A stretch of DNA of 64,000 nt from Profundicola sp048268105 (GTDB taxonomy: Bacteria > Bacteroidota > Bacteroidia > Flavobacteriales > Weeksellaceae): positions 5,459-69,458 of the forward strand of contig JBLWWH010000014.1 in the NCBI GenBank assembly GCA_048268105.1. The letters run 5' to 3'. The notes beneath the pieces are model-generated. The model ran no database searches and was not told where the DNA came from. It saw only the letters and a program-made list of their open reading frames with translations. The translations under genes were made by a program, and so were the position numbers. Below are positions 1-7,222 of the stretch, piece after piece; position 1 is the first letter of the stretch, and every line of letters begins with the position of its first letter.

Positions 1-163
1 ACGAAGTTAAAATTGAATTCTCCTCTAAAGCTTTAGCAACCTCTTCAGATGTAATAAATAGTGGATTAAATCCAACTGTACGAAGTCGTTTTAGCTCGAC
101 ACCCTTATGGTCTAAAATTACAAAATCTGCTTTGGTAGAACCACTATCAACAATACCAATCAT
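1..163 (-). CDS. BadF/BadG-type sugar kinase (N-acetylglucosamine kinase-like), N-terminal fragment cut by window edge
   Basis: Reading leftwards from an ATG at 161-163, the frame stays open to the window edge and gives about 54 residues beginning MIGIVDSGSTKADFVILDH. The DSGSTKxDF motif is the phosphate-1 loop of the ASKHA ATPase fold as found in BadF/BadG/BcrA/D ATPases, the family that includes bacterial and animal N-acetylglucosamine kinases. The start lies 32 nt after the stop of the ROK glucokinase on the same strand, so the two are probably cotranscribed. Family assignment rests on the N-terminus only; the remaining four fifths are outside the window. It is partial because of the window boundary, with no sign of decay. 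Confidence 0.75.
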   Translation of the reverse strand, partial: MIGIVDSGSTKADFVILDHKGVELKRLRTVGFNPLFITSEEVAKALEENSILTS

Positions 164-195
164 TTAGAATTAAATTTGGTTTAAAGATAAAATAA

Positions 196-1161
196 TTAAA
201 CCCAAACCATAGCACTTGCTCCTAAGATGGCAGCATCGGCTTCGTCTAATTCGCTAAAAATAAGTTTTACCTTTCCACGAAAAATAGGTAATAAATTTCT
301 CTCCATGTGCAATTTAGTAGGTTTCATGATAAAATCACCAGCTTTGATAACACCACCAAATAGCAATATAGCCTCGGGCGATGAAAACATTACAAAATTC
401 GCTAAAGCTTCTCCCAATTTTTGACCTGTATATCTAAATACTTCCATAGCAATTGGATCACCTTTCAAACAACAATCATGAACCGTTTTGGCATTAATAT
501 CCTCTTCAGGATAGTCGTTCAACATAGAATCCGGAAACTCAGCTCTTAATTTCTTAGCCGTGATCGTAATTCCCGTGGCTGATGCATATGCCTCTAAACT
601 CCCTTCCGATCCTGTATTCCAGTGTTTTCTACCATTCGGTTTAACAATCGTGTGACCTAATTCACCTGCAAAACCATCAGAGCCATAAACTAAATTTCCA
701 TTACATACGATTCCTGAGCCCACCCCAGTCCCCAACGTAATCATAATAAAATCCTTCATTCCGCGCGCTGCACCATACATCATTTCTCCCAAAGCAGCCG
801 CATTGGCATCATTGGTGATTTTACAAGGCACACCAAACTTCTCCGACATATAATCTGTAAAAGGAATTACGCTCTTCCATTCTAGGTTGGTAGCATCTTC
901 TATCGTTCCTTTGTAGTAATTTCCATTCGGAGCCCCTACTCCTATACCAACAAATTTAGATTCCTTAGACATTATTTCTACTTCGGGTGAAATAGTTTGA
1001 TATAAAATCTCGATGAAGTCTTTTACATCGGGATAGCCTTTGGTTTTAATCTTGCCTTTTAACAAAACTTCTCCGCGCTGGTTCACAAAACCATATTTGG
1101 TATTGGTTCCACCTATGTCTATACCTAAAGCGAACTGTTTATGCTCCTGAACTAATGTCAT
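196..1161 (-). CDS. ROK-family glucokinase lacking the zinc-binding cysteines
   Basis: A 321-residue cytoplasmic sugar kinase of the ROK family, expected to phosphorylate glucose or a related hexose with ATP. Visible motifs are the N-terminal phosphate loop GIDIGGTNTKYGF, the catalytic region NDANAAALGE, the second phosphate motif LGTGVGSGI, and GELGHTIVKPNGR. The usual ROK zinc site CxCGxxGC is replaced around residues 181-187 by W-N-T-G-S-E-G-S, so all three cysteines are gone although the following LEAYAS is kept. It sits downstream of pfkA and gapA on the same strand, separated from gapA by a terminator, and directly upstream of a second sugar kinase. A weak TATCTTTA element lies just upstream (1180-1187 on the minus strand). 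Glucose specificity is inferred from context. Confidence 0.88.
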   Translation of the reverse strand: MTLVQEHKQFALGIDIGGTNTKYGFVNQRGEVLLKGKIKTKGYPDVKDFIEILYQTISPEVEIMSKESKFVGIGVGAPNGNYYKGTIEDATNLEWKSVIPFTDYMSEKFGVPCKITNDANAAALGEMMYGAARGMKDFIMITLGTGVGSGIVCNGNLVYGSDGFAGELGHTIVKPNGRKHWNTGSEGSLEAYASATGITITAKKLRAEFPDSMLNDYPEEDINAKTVHDCCLKGDPIAMEVFRYTGQKLGEALANFVMFSSPEAILLFGGVIKAGDFIMKPTKLHMERNLLPIFRGKVKLIFSELDEADAAILGASAMVWV

Positions 1162-1279
1162 TTTTACCTAAAATTTCAATAAAGATAGTAAATGTAATTT
1201 ATACACTTATTATGAATCGTGTGAAAAATCTAGGAATCAAAATATTCAATAAAATGTAGATTGATTCAAGATTAAAAAA

Positions 1280-1317
1280 GCCATAAAAATGGCGATAAAA
1301 ATATATTTATCGCCATT
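1280..1317 (-). terminator. Compound terminator behind gapA with two mutually exclusive hairpins
   Basis: Read on the minus strand after the gapA stop, a perfect 12-bp stem (1306-1317 with 1288-1299, 6-nt loop) is followed by a shorter stem GCCAT/ATGGC (1289-1293 with 1280-1284) that runs into a T-tract. The ATGGC at 1289-1293 belongs to both stems, so only one can form at a time. The short one next to the T-tract looks like the intrinsic terminator. Confidence 0.75.
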
Positions 1318-1342
1318 GACTTAAAAATTTATTTTGTTTTGA

Positions 1343-2362
1343 TTACGACATCAAATTCGCAAAATATTTAGTTAACCTCACTAATTGGGCTGTATAAGAC
1401 ATCTCGTTGTCATACCAAGAAATAACTTTAACTTGTTGTTTGCCGTCTACTTCTTGAACAGTTGTAGAAAGCATATCGAAGTAAGAACCATTTTCGATTC
1501 CGATGATATCTGTAGAAACGATTGGATCATAAGTATATCCCAAAGTATCTTTTAATGCTCCATCGGCAGCTTCTTTAATAGCATTATTTACCTCATCTTC
1601 TGTAACGTTTTTCTCTAATAGAACTGTTAAGTCAATTAAAGATCCTGTAGCCACGGGTACACGCAATGCCATACCGTCTAATTTACCTTTTAGTTCTGGT
1701 AAAACTAAACCTACTGCTGCTGCAGCTCCTGTAGTTGTAGGAACAATATTAACAGCTGCTGCTCTAGCTCTTCTCAAGTCTTTATGTGGACCGTCTAATG
1801 TATTTTGATCGTTTGTATAACCGTGTACAGTCGTCATTAAACCAGAGATCAAACCGAATTTATCGTTTAATACCTTAGCAACTGGCGCCAAACAGTTCGT
1901 AGTACAAGATGCACCTGAAAGAACTGTTTCAGAACCGTCTAAGATATCGTGGTTAACATTAAATACAACTGTCTTCATATCACCTTTACCTGGTGCAGAG
2001 ATAATAACTTTCTTTGCTCCAGCAGTAATATGCTTGCTTGCGCCTTCTTTAGAACTGAAAACACCAGTACACTCTAAAACAACATCTACTCCTAAGTCAC
2101 CCCAAGGAAGATCCTCTGGATTTCTTTCAGAATAAATAGTGATTTCGCGACCGTCTACAACAAGTGAATTTTCTTTAACTTCTAAAGAGTCTGTTTTGAA
2201 TTTTCCTTGTGTTGAATCATATTTCAACAAATGACCTAAAGTTTTGGCATCCGTCAAATCATTGATAGCTACAATATCGAACTCAGAAGAATCCTCCATT
2301 AATCTAAAGGCTAATCGACCAATTCTACCGAATCCATTAATAGCAACTTTTACTTTTGACAT
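1343..2362 (-). CDS. gapA: Type I glyceraldehyde-3-phosphate dehydrogenase
   Basis: A 339-residue cytoplasmic enzyme that oxidises glyceraldehyde 3-phosphate to 1,3-bisphosphoglycerate with NAD. The N-terminal Rossmann motif is INGFGRIGRLAFR. The catalytic cysteine is C153 in SGASCTTNCLAP, followed by TTVHGYTNDQ with the partner histidine. The phosphate-binding RRARAAA and the C-terminal SWYDNEMSYTAQLVR are also intact. Length is normal for the family. It lies 29 nt downstream of pfkA on the same strand, giving a pfkA-gapA glycolytic operon closed by a strong terminator at 1280-1317. Assignment is firm. Confidence 0.97.
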   Translation of the reverse strand: MSKVKVAINGFGRIGRLAFRLMEDSSEFDIVAINDLTDAKTLGHLLKYDSTQGKFKTDSLEVKENSLVVDGREITIYSERNPEDLPWGDLGVDVVLECTGVFSSKEGASKHITAGAKKVIISAPGKGDMKTVVFNVNHDILDGSETVLSGASCTTNCLAPVAKVLNDKFGLISGLMTTVHGYTNDQNTLDGPHKDLRRARAAAVNIVPTTTGAAAAVGLVLPELKGKLDGMALRVPVATGSLIDLTVLLEKNVTEDEVNNAIKEAADGALKDTLGYTYDPIVSTDIIGIENGSYFDMLSTTVQEVDGKQQVKVISWYDNEMSYTAQLVRLTKYFANLMS

Positions 2363-2391
2363 AATAATTTAAGTTTTAGTATTATAAAAAT

Positions 2392-3378
2392 TTATCTAGC
2401 CAGAATATCTGCAATTCTGATTAATTCATTATTGATTACGTTGTGTTTAACAATGGCTTCATCGAAAGGTGTAAATACAACATTGTTACTTCTAATACCT
2501 GCCATAACAGAACTTCTTCCATCCATTAATCCTTCTACAGCAGCAACGCCCAATCTACTCGCTAAGACTCTGTCTGCGCAAGTTGGTTCGCCACCTCTCT
2601 GAATATGGCCTAATACTGTAACTCTAATATCGTATTTAGGGTATTTCATTTTGGTAAATTTAGCTAAATCATAAACACCACCTAGCTCCTCGCCCTCGGC
2701 CACAACTATAATGTTTGATAATTTACCTGCTTTTTCACCTCTTTGAATCGCTTCAAACAATTCTTCGATTTCGTCTTTCTTTTCAGGAATCAAAATATCT
2801 TGAGCTCCTGATGCTATACCACTGTTCAGCGCAATAAAACCAGCATCTCTACCCATCACTTCTATAAAAAACATTCGGTTGTGGGAAGTAGCTGTATCTC
2901 TAATTTTATCGATAGCATCAATCACGGTGTTCAAGGCTGTATCATAGCCAATGGTATTATCTGTTCCAAAAATATCATTGTCGATCGTGCCAGGAACACC
3001 TAAGGTTGGGATTCCAAATTCTTTTTCAAAATTATGGGCACCCGTAAAAGAACCATCTCCACCTATGACTATTAAGGCATCGATATCGTTCTTTTTAATA
3101 TTTTCATAAGCTTTTTCACGCCCTTTCTCGGTTCTAAACTCGGCACAACGAGCAGTTTTTAGAATAGTTCCACCTCTGTTAATGATATTACTAACGCTAC
3201 GAGGACCTAGCTCAACGATATTATTGGTAATTAATCCTTCATAACCTAATCTGATACCTTTACATCTTAACTTGTAATAAGAACAGGCTCTAACTACTGC
3301 CCTTAAGGCGGCATTCATGCCAGGTGCATCTCCACCCGAAGTTACAACTCCAATGGTTTTAATATCCGATTTTGCCAT
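2392..3378 (-). CDS. pfkA: ATP-dependent 6-phosphofructokinase
   Basis: A 328-residue group A phosphofructokinase converting fructose 6-phosphate and ATP to fructose 1,6-bisphosphate. Visible are the ATP-binding GVVTSGGDAPGMNAALR near the N-terminus, the GGDGS motif, the catalytic PGTIDNDI, the substrate-binding MGRDAGFIAL, and GHIQRGGEPTCADR. It is the first gene of the pfkA-gapA pair and is divergent from the Nudix-like regulator at 3459. A TATATTTG -7 element on the minus strand (3396-3403) lies about 17 nt upstream of the ATG. The shared promoter region makes regulation by the divergent regulator plausible but unproven. Confidence 0.96.
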   Translation of the reverse strand: MAKSDIKTIGVVTSGGDAPGMNAALRAVVRACSYYKLRCKGIRLGYEGLITNNIVELGPRSVSNIINRGGTILKTARCAEFRTEKGREKAYENIKKNDIDALIVIGGDGSFTGAHNFEKEFGIPTLGVPGTIDNDIFGTDNTIGYDTALNTVIDAIDKIRDTATSHNRMFFIEVMGRDAGFIALNSGIASGAQDILIPEKKDEIEELFEAIQRGEKAGKLSNIIVVAEGEELGGVYDLAKFTKMKYPKYDIRVTVLGHIQRGGEPTCADRVLASRLGVAAVEGLMDGRSSVMAGIRSNNVVFTPFDEAIVKHNVINNELIRIADILAR

Positions 3379-3395
3379 TTAACAGATTTAGAGCA

Positions 3396-3403
3396 CAAAT
3401 ATA
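3396..3403 (-). promoter_or_regulatory. -7 element (TATATTTG) of the pfkA promoter
   Basis: The minus-strand sequence TATATTTG matches the Bacteroidota TAnnTTTG consensus and lies 17 nt before the pfkA ATG. No well-spaced TTG -33 element was found; the closest is only 14 nt away. Confidence 0.6.
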
Positions 3404-3423
3404 ATAATCTTTCGTGGCAAAGG

Positions 3424-3453
3424 TTGAATATAATAAGGAATATTTTACCTTTG
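3424..3453 (+). promoter_or_regulatory. Promoter of the Nudix-like regulator, abutting its start codon
   Basis: TTG at 3424-3426, a 19-nt spacer, then TACCTTTG at 3446-3453 fit the Bacteroidota -33/-7 consensus exactly. The ATG begins at 3459, only 5 nt after the -7 element, so transcription would start at or next to the start codon. Confidence 0.65.
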
Positions 3454-3458
3454 TGTAA

Positions 3459-4175
3459 ATGCAACTTCCTATTATTGTGAACGAGAGAAACTTTTTGAAC
3501 ATTTCGGTTGATTGTGTTGTTTTCGGCTTCGACGATAACCAATTAAAAGTTTTATTAATAGAACAAGATAAATTAAGCGAAACTCATGTTCCAATGTCTG
3601 CTCTTCCTGGAGATCATGTTTATATGGGAGAGGATTTAGACGAGGCAGCCAATCGTGTTTTAAAAGAATTAACTGGAATTGAAGGTTTGTACCTTAAGCA
3701 ATTTCATGCTTTTGGAAACCCAGATAGAACCAAAGGAGAGAAAGATTCTCAATGGCTTAGACAAGTTAGAAAAGACCCAGATGCACATATTGTGACTATT
3801 GGTTACTATTCTTTGGTTAGAATGGAGGATTTTAATCCAGTAGCATCTTCTTTCGCTAAAAATACAGATTGGATAGATGTGAATGATATTCCAGAGTTGG
3901 CGTTTGACCACAATGAAATTCTAGATTATGCATTGGAACATCTGAGAGCTGACACAGAGAGTAATCACATTAGTTTTGAATTATTACCTAAGAAATTTAC
4001 ATTAGGCCAGCTGCAACAACTTCATGAGTTAATTTTAGATAAAAAACTCGATAAAAGAAACTTCAGAAAAAGTATTAAAAAACTTGAAGAACTAATTCCG
4101 TTGAACGAGAAGCAGACCGGTGTATATCATAAACCAGCACAGCTTTATTCTTTCGAGCGCAACGGAGATAAATAG
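3459..4175 (+). CDS. NrtR-like transcriptional regulator with degenerate Nudix domain
   Basis: A 238-residue protein with an N-terminal Nudix-fold domain (about residues 10-150) and a C-terminal winged-helix-like segment (about 155-235, with FTLGQLQQLHELIL and RNFRKSIKKL), the architecture of NrtR and AraR-type regulators. The Nudix box begins at G51, but the catalytic R-E-x-x-E-E has become R66-V67-L-K-E70-L71. Two of the three metal-binding glutamates are missing, which argues for ligand sensing rather than hydrolysis. It is divergent from pfkA-gapA and directly upstream of a secreted alpha-amylase preceded by a clear palindrome, so control of sugar genes is likely. The effector is unknown. 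The start ATG is supported by family N-termini, although the promoter leaves almost no leader. Confidence 0.85.
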   Translation: MQLPIIVNERNFLNISVDCVVFGFDDNQLKVLLIEQDKLSETHVPMSALPGDHVYMGEDLDEAANRVLKELTGIEGLYLKQFHAFGNPDRTKGEKDSQWLRQVRKDPDAHIVTIGYYSLVRMEDFNPVASSFAKNTDWIDVNDIPELAFDHNEILDYALEHLRADTESNHISFELLPKKFTLGQLQQLHELILDKKLDKRNFRKSIKKLEELIPLNEKQTGVYHKPAQLYSFERNGDK

Positions 4176-4188
4176 TTTTTTAGCGATA

Positions 4189-4203
4189 GTGTACAGCGTA
4201 CAC
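4189..4203 (+). promoter_or_regulatory. Candidate operator GTGTAC-AGC-GTACAC upstream of the amylase
   Basis: A perfect inverted repeat with 6-bp arms and a 3-nt centre, placed 14 nt after the regulator stop codon. It occupies the position of the -33 element of the amylase promoter (-7 at 4213-4220). It is a natural candidate for binding by the adjacent NrtR-like protein. Which protein binds is inferred. Confidence 0.6.
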
Positions 4204-4212
4204 ATATTTTTG

Positions 4213-4220
4213 TATATTTG
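4213..4220 (+). promoter_or_regulatory. -7 element (TATATTTG) of the secreted amylase gene
   Basis: TATATTTG matches TAnnTTTG exactly and lies 23 nt before the amylase ATG. No TTG -33 is present; the palindrome at 4189-4203 occupies that position, which suggests an activator-dependent or operator-controlled promoter. Confidence 0.6.
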
Positions 4221-4243
4221 TTTGACATCCAATAATTTAATAG

Positions 4244-7081
4244 ATGAAAAATATTTATACACTTTTTGCATTCCTACTATTTGTAGGTTTACAAGCTCAG
4301 CAACAGGAAGTTTCATTTTCTATTTCTCCCACAAATTTTGCAGAAACGCAATCCATTACTCTTATTTTTGATGGTTCTAGCATTGATGAATCAGCCTGGG
4401 GAGTAACAAATAATGCACTTTATTTATGGTCGTGGTCGTTTGATTTAAATGATGATAACTCCATGGATTGCCCAACTAATGGAAGTTGGACCAACTCTAA
4501 TGAAGCCAATCGATTAACTTATAACGCGAACAATGATTCCTATAGCATAAGCTTCGTTCCTACAGAATTCTATAACAGAACAGGCATTGGGAAAATTGGC
4601 TTTCTTATAAAAGCAAAAAATGGAAATGGAGATAAAAAATCTCAAGATATGGAGGTTGAAGTGGGATTATTTCAACTTAATTTAATTCAACCTGAATCCA
4701 ATGAAAATGTTGAAATAAATCTGGGAGAATCAATCAATGTTCAAGCAAGTACCACGGTCGATGCTACATTTGAGCTATCCTTAAATAATAATATAGTTTA
4801 CGAAACCTCATCTACTTCTACCCAATTTAATTATTCTTTTTCTCCTTCTGAAAGTGGAAATGCAAAGCTGAAAGCAACCGATAATGCTGAAAATGTTTTA
4901 GAAGTGAATTTCAGCGTAAGTATTATTCCAACTGATCAAATCTCTCCTATTCCTTCTTGGATAGAACCAGGAATCAACTATCACCCTAGTGACCCAACCA
5001 AAGTTGGTTTAGCGCTTATGGCACCAGGCAAAAACTACGTTCACGTTATTGGAAGTTTTAATGATTATCAAATTCATGATGATTATGTCATGAACAAGGA
5101 CACAGAAAACGATGAGTTATTTTGGATTGAATTGACAGGACTAAATGCCGGCGAATTATATACTTTCCAATATAGAACCAACGATAACATAAAGGTAGCA
5201 GACCCTTATTCTCCTATTGTTTTATCTCCCTATGATGACCAATGGATAGAAAGTTCAACTTATCCTAACATACCAACCTACCCAAGCGGACAAGACTTTG
5301 AAGTTTCAGTTTTCCAAACCAACCAAACCTCATATTCATGGCAAGTTGAAGATTTTGAGAAACCTGCCATGGAGGATTTAATTGTTTATGAGGTTTTGAT
5401 TAGAGATTTTACCGAAGAGAAAAACTTTCAATCCTTAATTGATAAAATTGATTATATCAAAAATTTAAATGTAAATGCTATCGAATTAATGCCAATTATG
5501 GAATTTGATGGGAATCAATCTTGGGGATATAATCCTTCTTTTCATTATGCTTTAGACAAAGCCTATGGAACTCAAGATAAATTTAAAGAATTTGTAGATG
5601 TTGCCCACCAAAATGGTATAGCCGTTATATTAGATATTGCTTTAAATCACGCCACAGGCAGAAATCCATTGGTTAGACTTTGGAATGTGGATGAAAATGG
5701 AGATGGTTATGGGCCTGTTCGTGCAGACAATCCTTATTTCAACACCAGTCCAAGACATTCTTATAATGTTTTTGAAGACTTCAACCACCAATCACAATAT
5801 ACTAGATATTATGTTCAAAGAGTGATTCAGCATTGGATTAATGAATATAAGATTGATGGATTTAGATGGGATTTAACCAAGGGGTTCACTCAAAATTGTA
5901 CTGAAAATGATGAAGCTTGTACAAATTCATATCAGCAAGATCGCGTTGATGTTTTGAAAATGTATGCAGATTATCAATGGGATGTTGATGAAACCTCTTA
6001 TGTGATATTCGAGCATTTAGGTACATCTACAGAAGAAGCTGAATGGGCCAATTATCGTGTAGATGAAGGAAAAGGTATTATGACTTGGAACAACTTAAAC
6101 AACGCTTTTAACCAAAACACCATAGGATACTCGAGCAACAGTAATTTTAATCGAATTAACCACATAAATCAAGGTTTTACAGAAAAGAGATCTCTTAGCT
6201 ATGGAGAAAGCCATGACGAAGAAAGATTAATGTTCAAAAACCTTGAATACGGAGCTTCTAGTGGGAGCTATAATGTGCAAAATTTAACTACCGCATTAGA
6301 AAGACAGAAAGCGTTTGGTGCTGTGTTTTTCACAGTTCCAGGACCAAAAATGATTTGGCAATTTGGTGAATTAGGCTATGATTTTGGAATCAATAGATGT
6401 GAGGACGGTACTTATAACAATGATTGCCGATTATCACCAAAACCTGTAGCATTTTCATTGAATTATGACTCAGATGCTAATCGCACGGCAGTTTATGATA
6501 TGTGGGCTCAAATTATTGCGTTAAGAAACAATAACGAAGTTTTTAAAACCAATACCTATACGGTTGAATCAGGAAATTTATTACCAAAGATTCACATTTG
6601 GGATAATTCAATTCCGAACGCTCGCTTAAACAAAGTTATTGTTTTAGCTAATTTTAAAACTACTAGCTCAGTGGTTACGCCCAACTTTGAAACCACGGGA
6701 ATGTGGTATAATTTGTTAGACAATAGCGGTTTTAGTGTAACAAGCACTAACCAAACAGTAACCTTATTACCAGGTGAGTTTAAGATTTTTGGTAACCAAC
6801 CAGCGGAAACATTAGCAATGGAAGAAGTTGAGTTTAATTCAGACTTTGATTTTAAAGTCCTAAATAACCCTGTAGAAAATGGTTTAATAAGAATAAAATA
6901 CAATACCAGCGAAAAGGCTAGATTTAGCTTATATGATTTACAAGGAAAACTAATTTGGATTAAAAAGGTTGACGCCGGAAATGCTCAATTAGATATTTCG
7001 AGTAGTTTAAAAGAGAATGTCTATATTCTCCTATTTGAGGATCAATTTAATCATAAATCTGAAAAGATTCTAGTTAAATAA
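4244..7081 (+). CDS. Secreted GH13 alpha-amylase with T9SS type A sorting domain
   Basis: A 945-residue secreted alpha-glucan hydrolase. A signal peptide (residues 1-19, ending LQAQ) is followed by beta-rich domains, then a CBM48-like segment (about 235-350, with VHVIGSFNDY). The GH13 catalytic barrel starts near residue 375. Its conserved regions are visible: DIALNHA, GFRWD with nucleophile D543, VIFEHLG with acid/base E590, and GESHDEE with D658. The last 75 residues (from about FKVLNNPVENG) form a T9SS type A C-terminal domain ending in KILVK, predicting export across the outer membrane. The gene follows the Nudix-like regulator and a palindromic operator candidate, and is closed by a strong terminator. 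Exact specificity (starch, pullulan or glycogen) cannot be read from sequence. Confidence 0.92.
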   Translation: MKNIYTLFAFLLFVGLQAQQQEVSFSISPTNFAETQSITLIFDGSSIDESAWGVTNNALYLWSWSFDLNDDNSMDCPTNGSWTNSNEANRLTYNANNDSYSISFVPTEFYNRTGIGKIGFLIKAKNGNGDKKSQDMEVEVGLFQLNLIQPESNENVEINLGESINVQASTTVDATFELSLNNNIVYETSSTSTQFNYSFSPSESGNAKLKATDNAENVLEVNFSVSIIPTDQISPIPSWIEPGINYHPSDPTKVGLALMAPGKNYVHVIGSFNDYQIHDDYVMNKDTENDELFWIELTGLNAGELYTFQYRTNDNIKVADPYSPIVLSPYDDQWIESSTYPNIPTYPSGQDFEVSVFQTNQTSYSWQVEDFEKPAMEDLIVYEVLIRDFTEEKNFQSLIDKIDYIKNLNVNAIELMPIMEFDGNQSWGYNPSFHYALDKAYGTQDKFKEFVDVAHQNGIAVILDIALNHATGRNPLVRLWNVDENGDGYGPVRADNPYFNTSPRHSYNVFEDFNHQSQYTRYYVQRVIQHWINEYKIDGFRWDLTKGFTQNCTENDEACTNSYQQDRVDVLKMYADYQWDVDETSYVIFEHLGTSTEEAEWANYRVDEGKGIMTWNNLNNAFNQNTIGYSSNSNFNRINHINQGFTEKRSLSYGESHDEERLMFKNLEYGASSGSYNVQNLTTALERQKAFGAVFFTVPGPKMIWQFGELGYDFGINRCEDGTYNNDCRLSPKPVAFSLNYDSDANRTAVYDMWAQIIALRNNNEVFKTNTYTVESGNLLPKIHIWDNSIPNARLNKVIVLANFKTTSSVVTPNFETTGMWYNLLDNSGFSVTSTNQTVTLLPGEFKIFGNQPAETLAMEEVEFNSDFDFKVLNNPVENGLIRIKYNTSEKARFSLYDLQGKLIWIKKVDAGNAQLDISSSLKENVYILLFEDQFNHKSEKILVK

Positions 7082-7100
7082 TTTATTATTGATACTTGAT

Positions 7101-7145
7101 AAGCCATCATTTTGAATACACCATTCTTAATGATGGCTTTTTATT
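7101..7145 (+). terminator. Intrinsic terminator after the secreted amylase
   Basis: An 11-bp perfect stem (AAGCCATCATT at 7101-7111 with AATGATGGCTT at 7129-7139) is followed by a T-rich tract. Confidence 0.88.
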
Positions 7146-7187
7146 TAAAGAATAATAATTTTAACGTTTAAATTTTATAGTATCAAC

Positions 7188-7217
7188 TTTGAATTTTTCA
7201 TAATTCTTATATCTTTG
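7188..7217 (+). promoter_or_regulatory. lnt promoter, -7 element 5 nt from the start codon
   Basis: TTTG at 7188-7191, an 18-nt spacer and TATCTTTG at 7210-7217 form a near-perfect Bacteroidota promoter. Five cytosines separate it from the ATG at 7223, so the mRNA is probably leaderless. Confidence 0.75.
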
Positions 7218-7222
7218 CCCCC

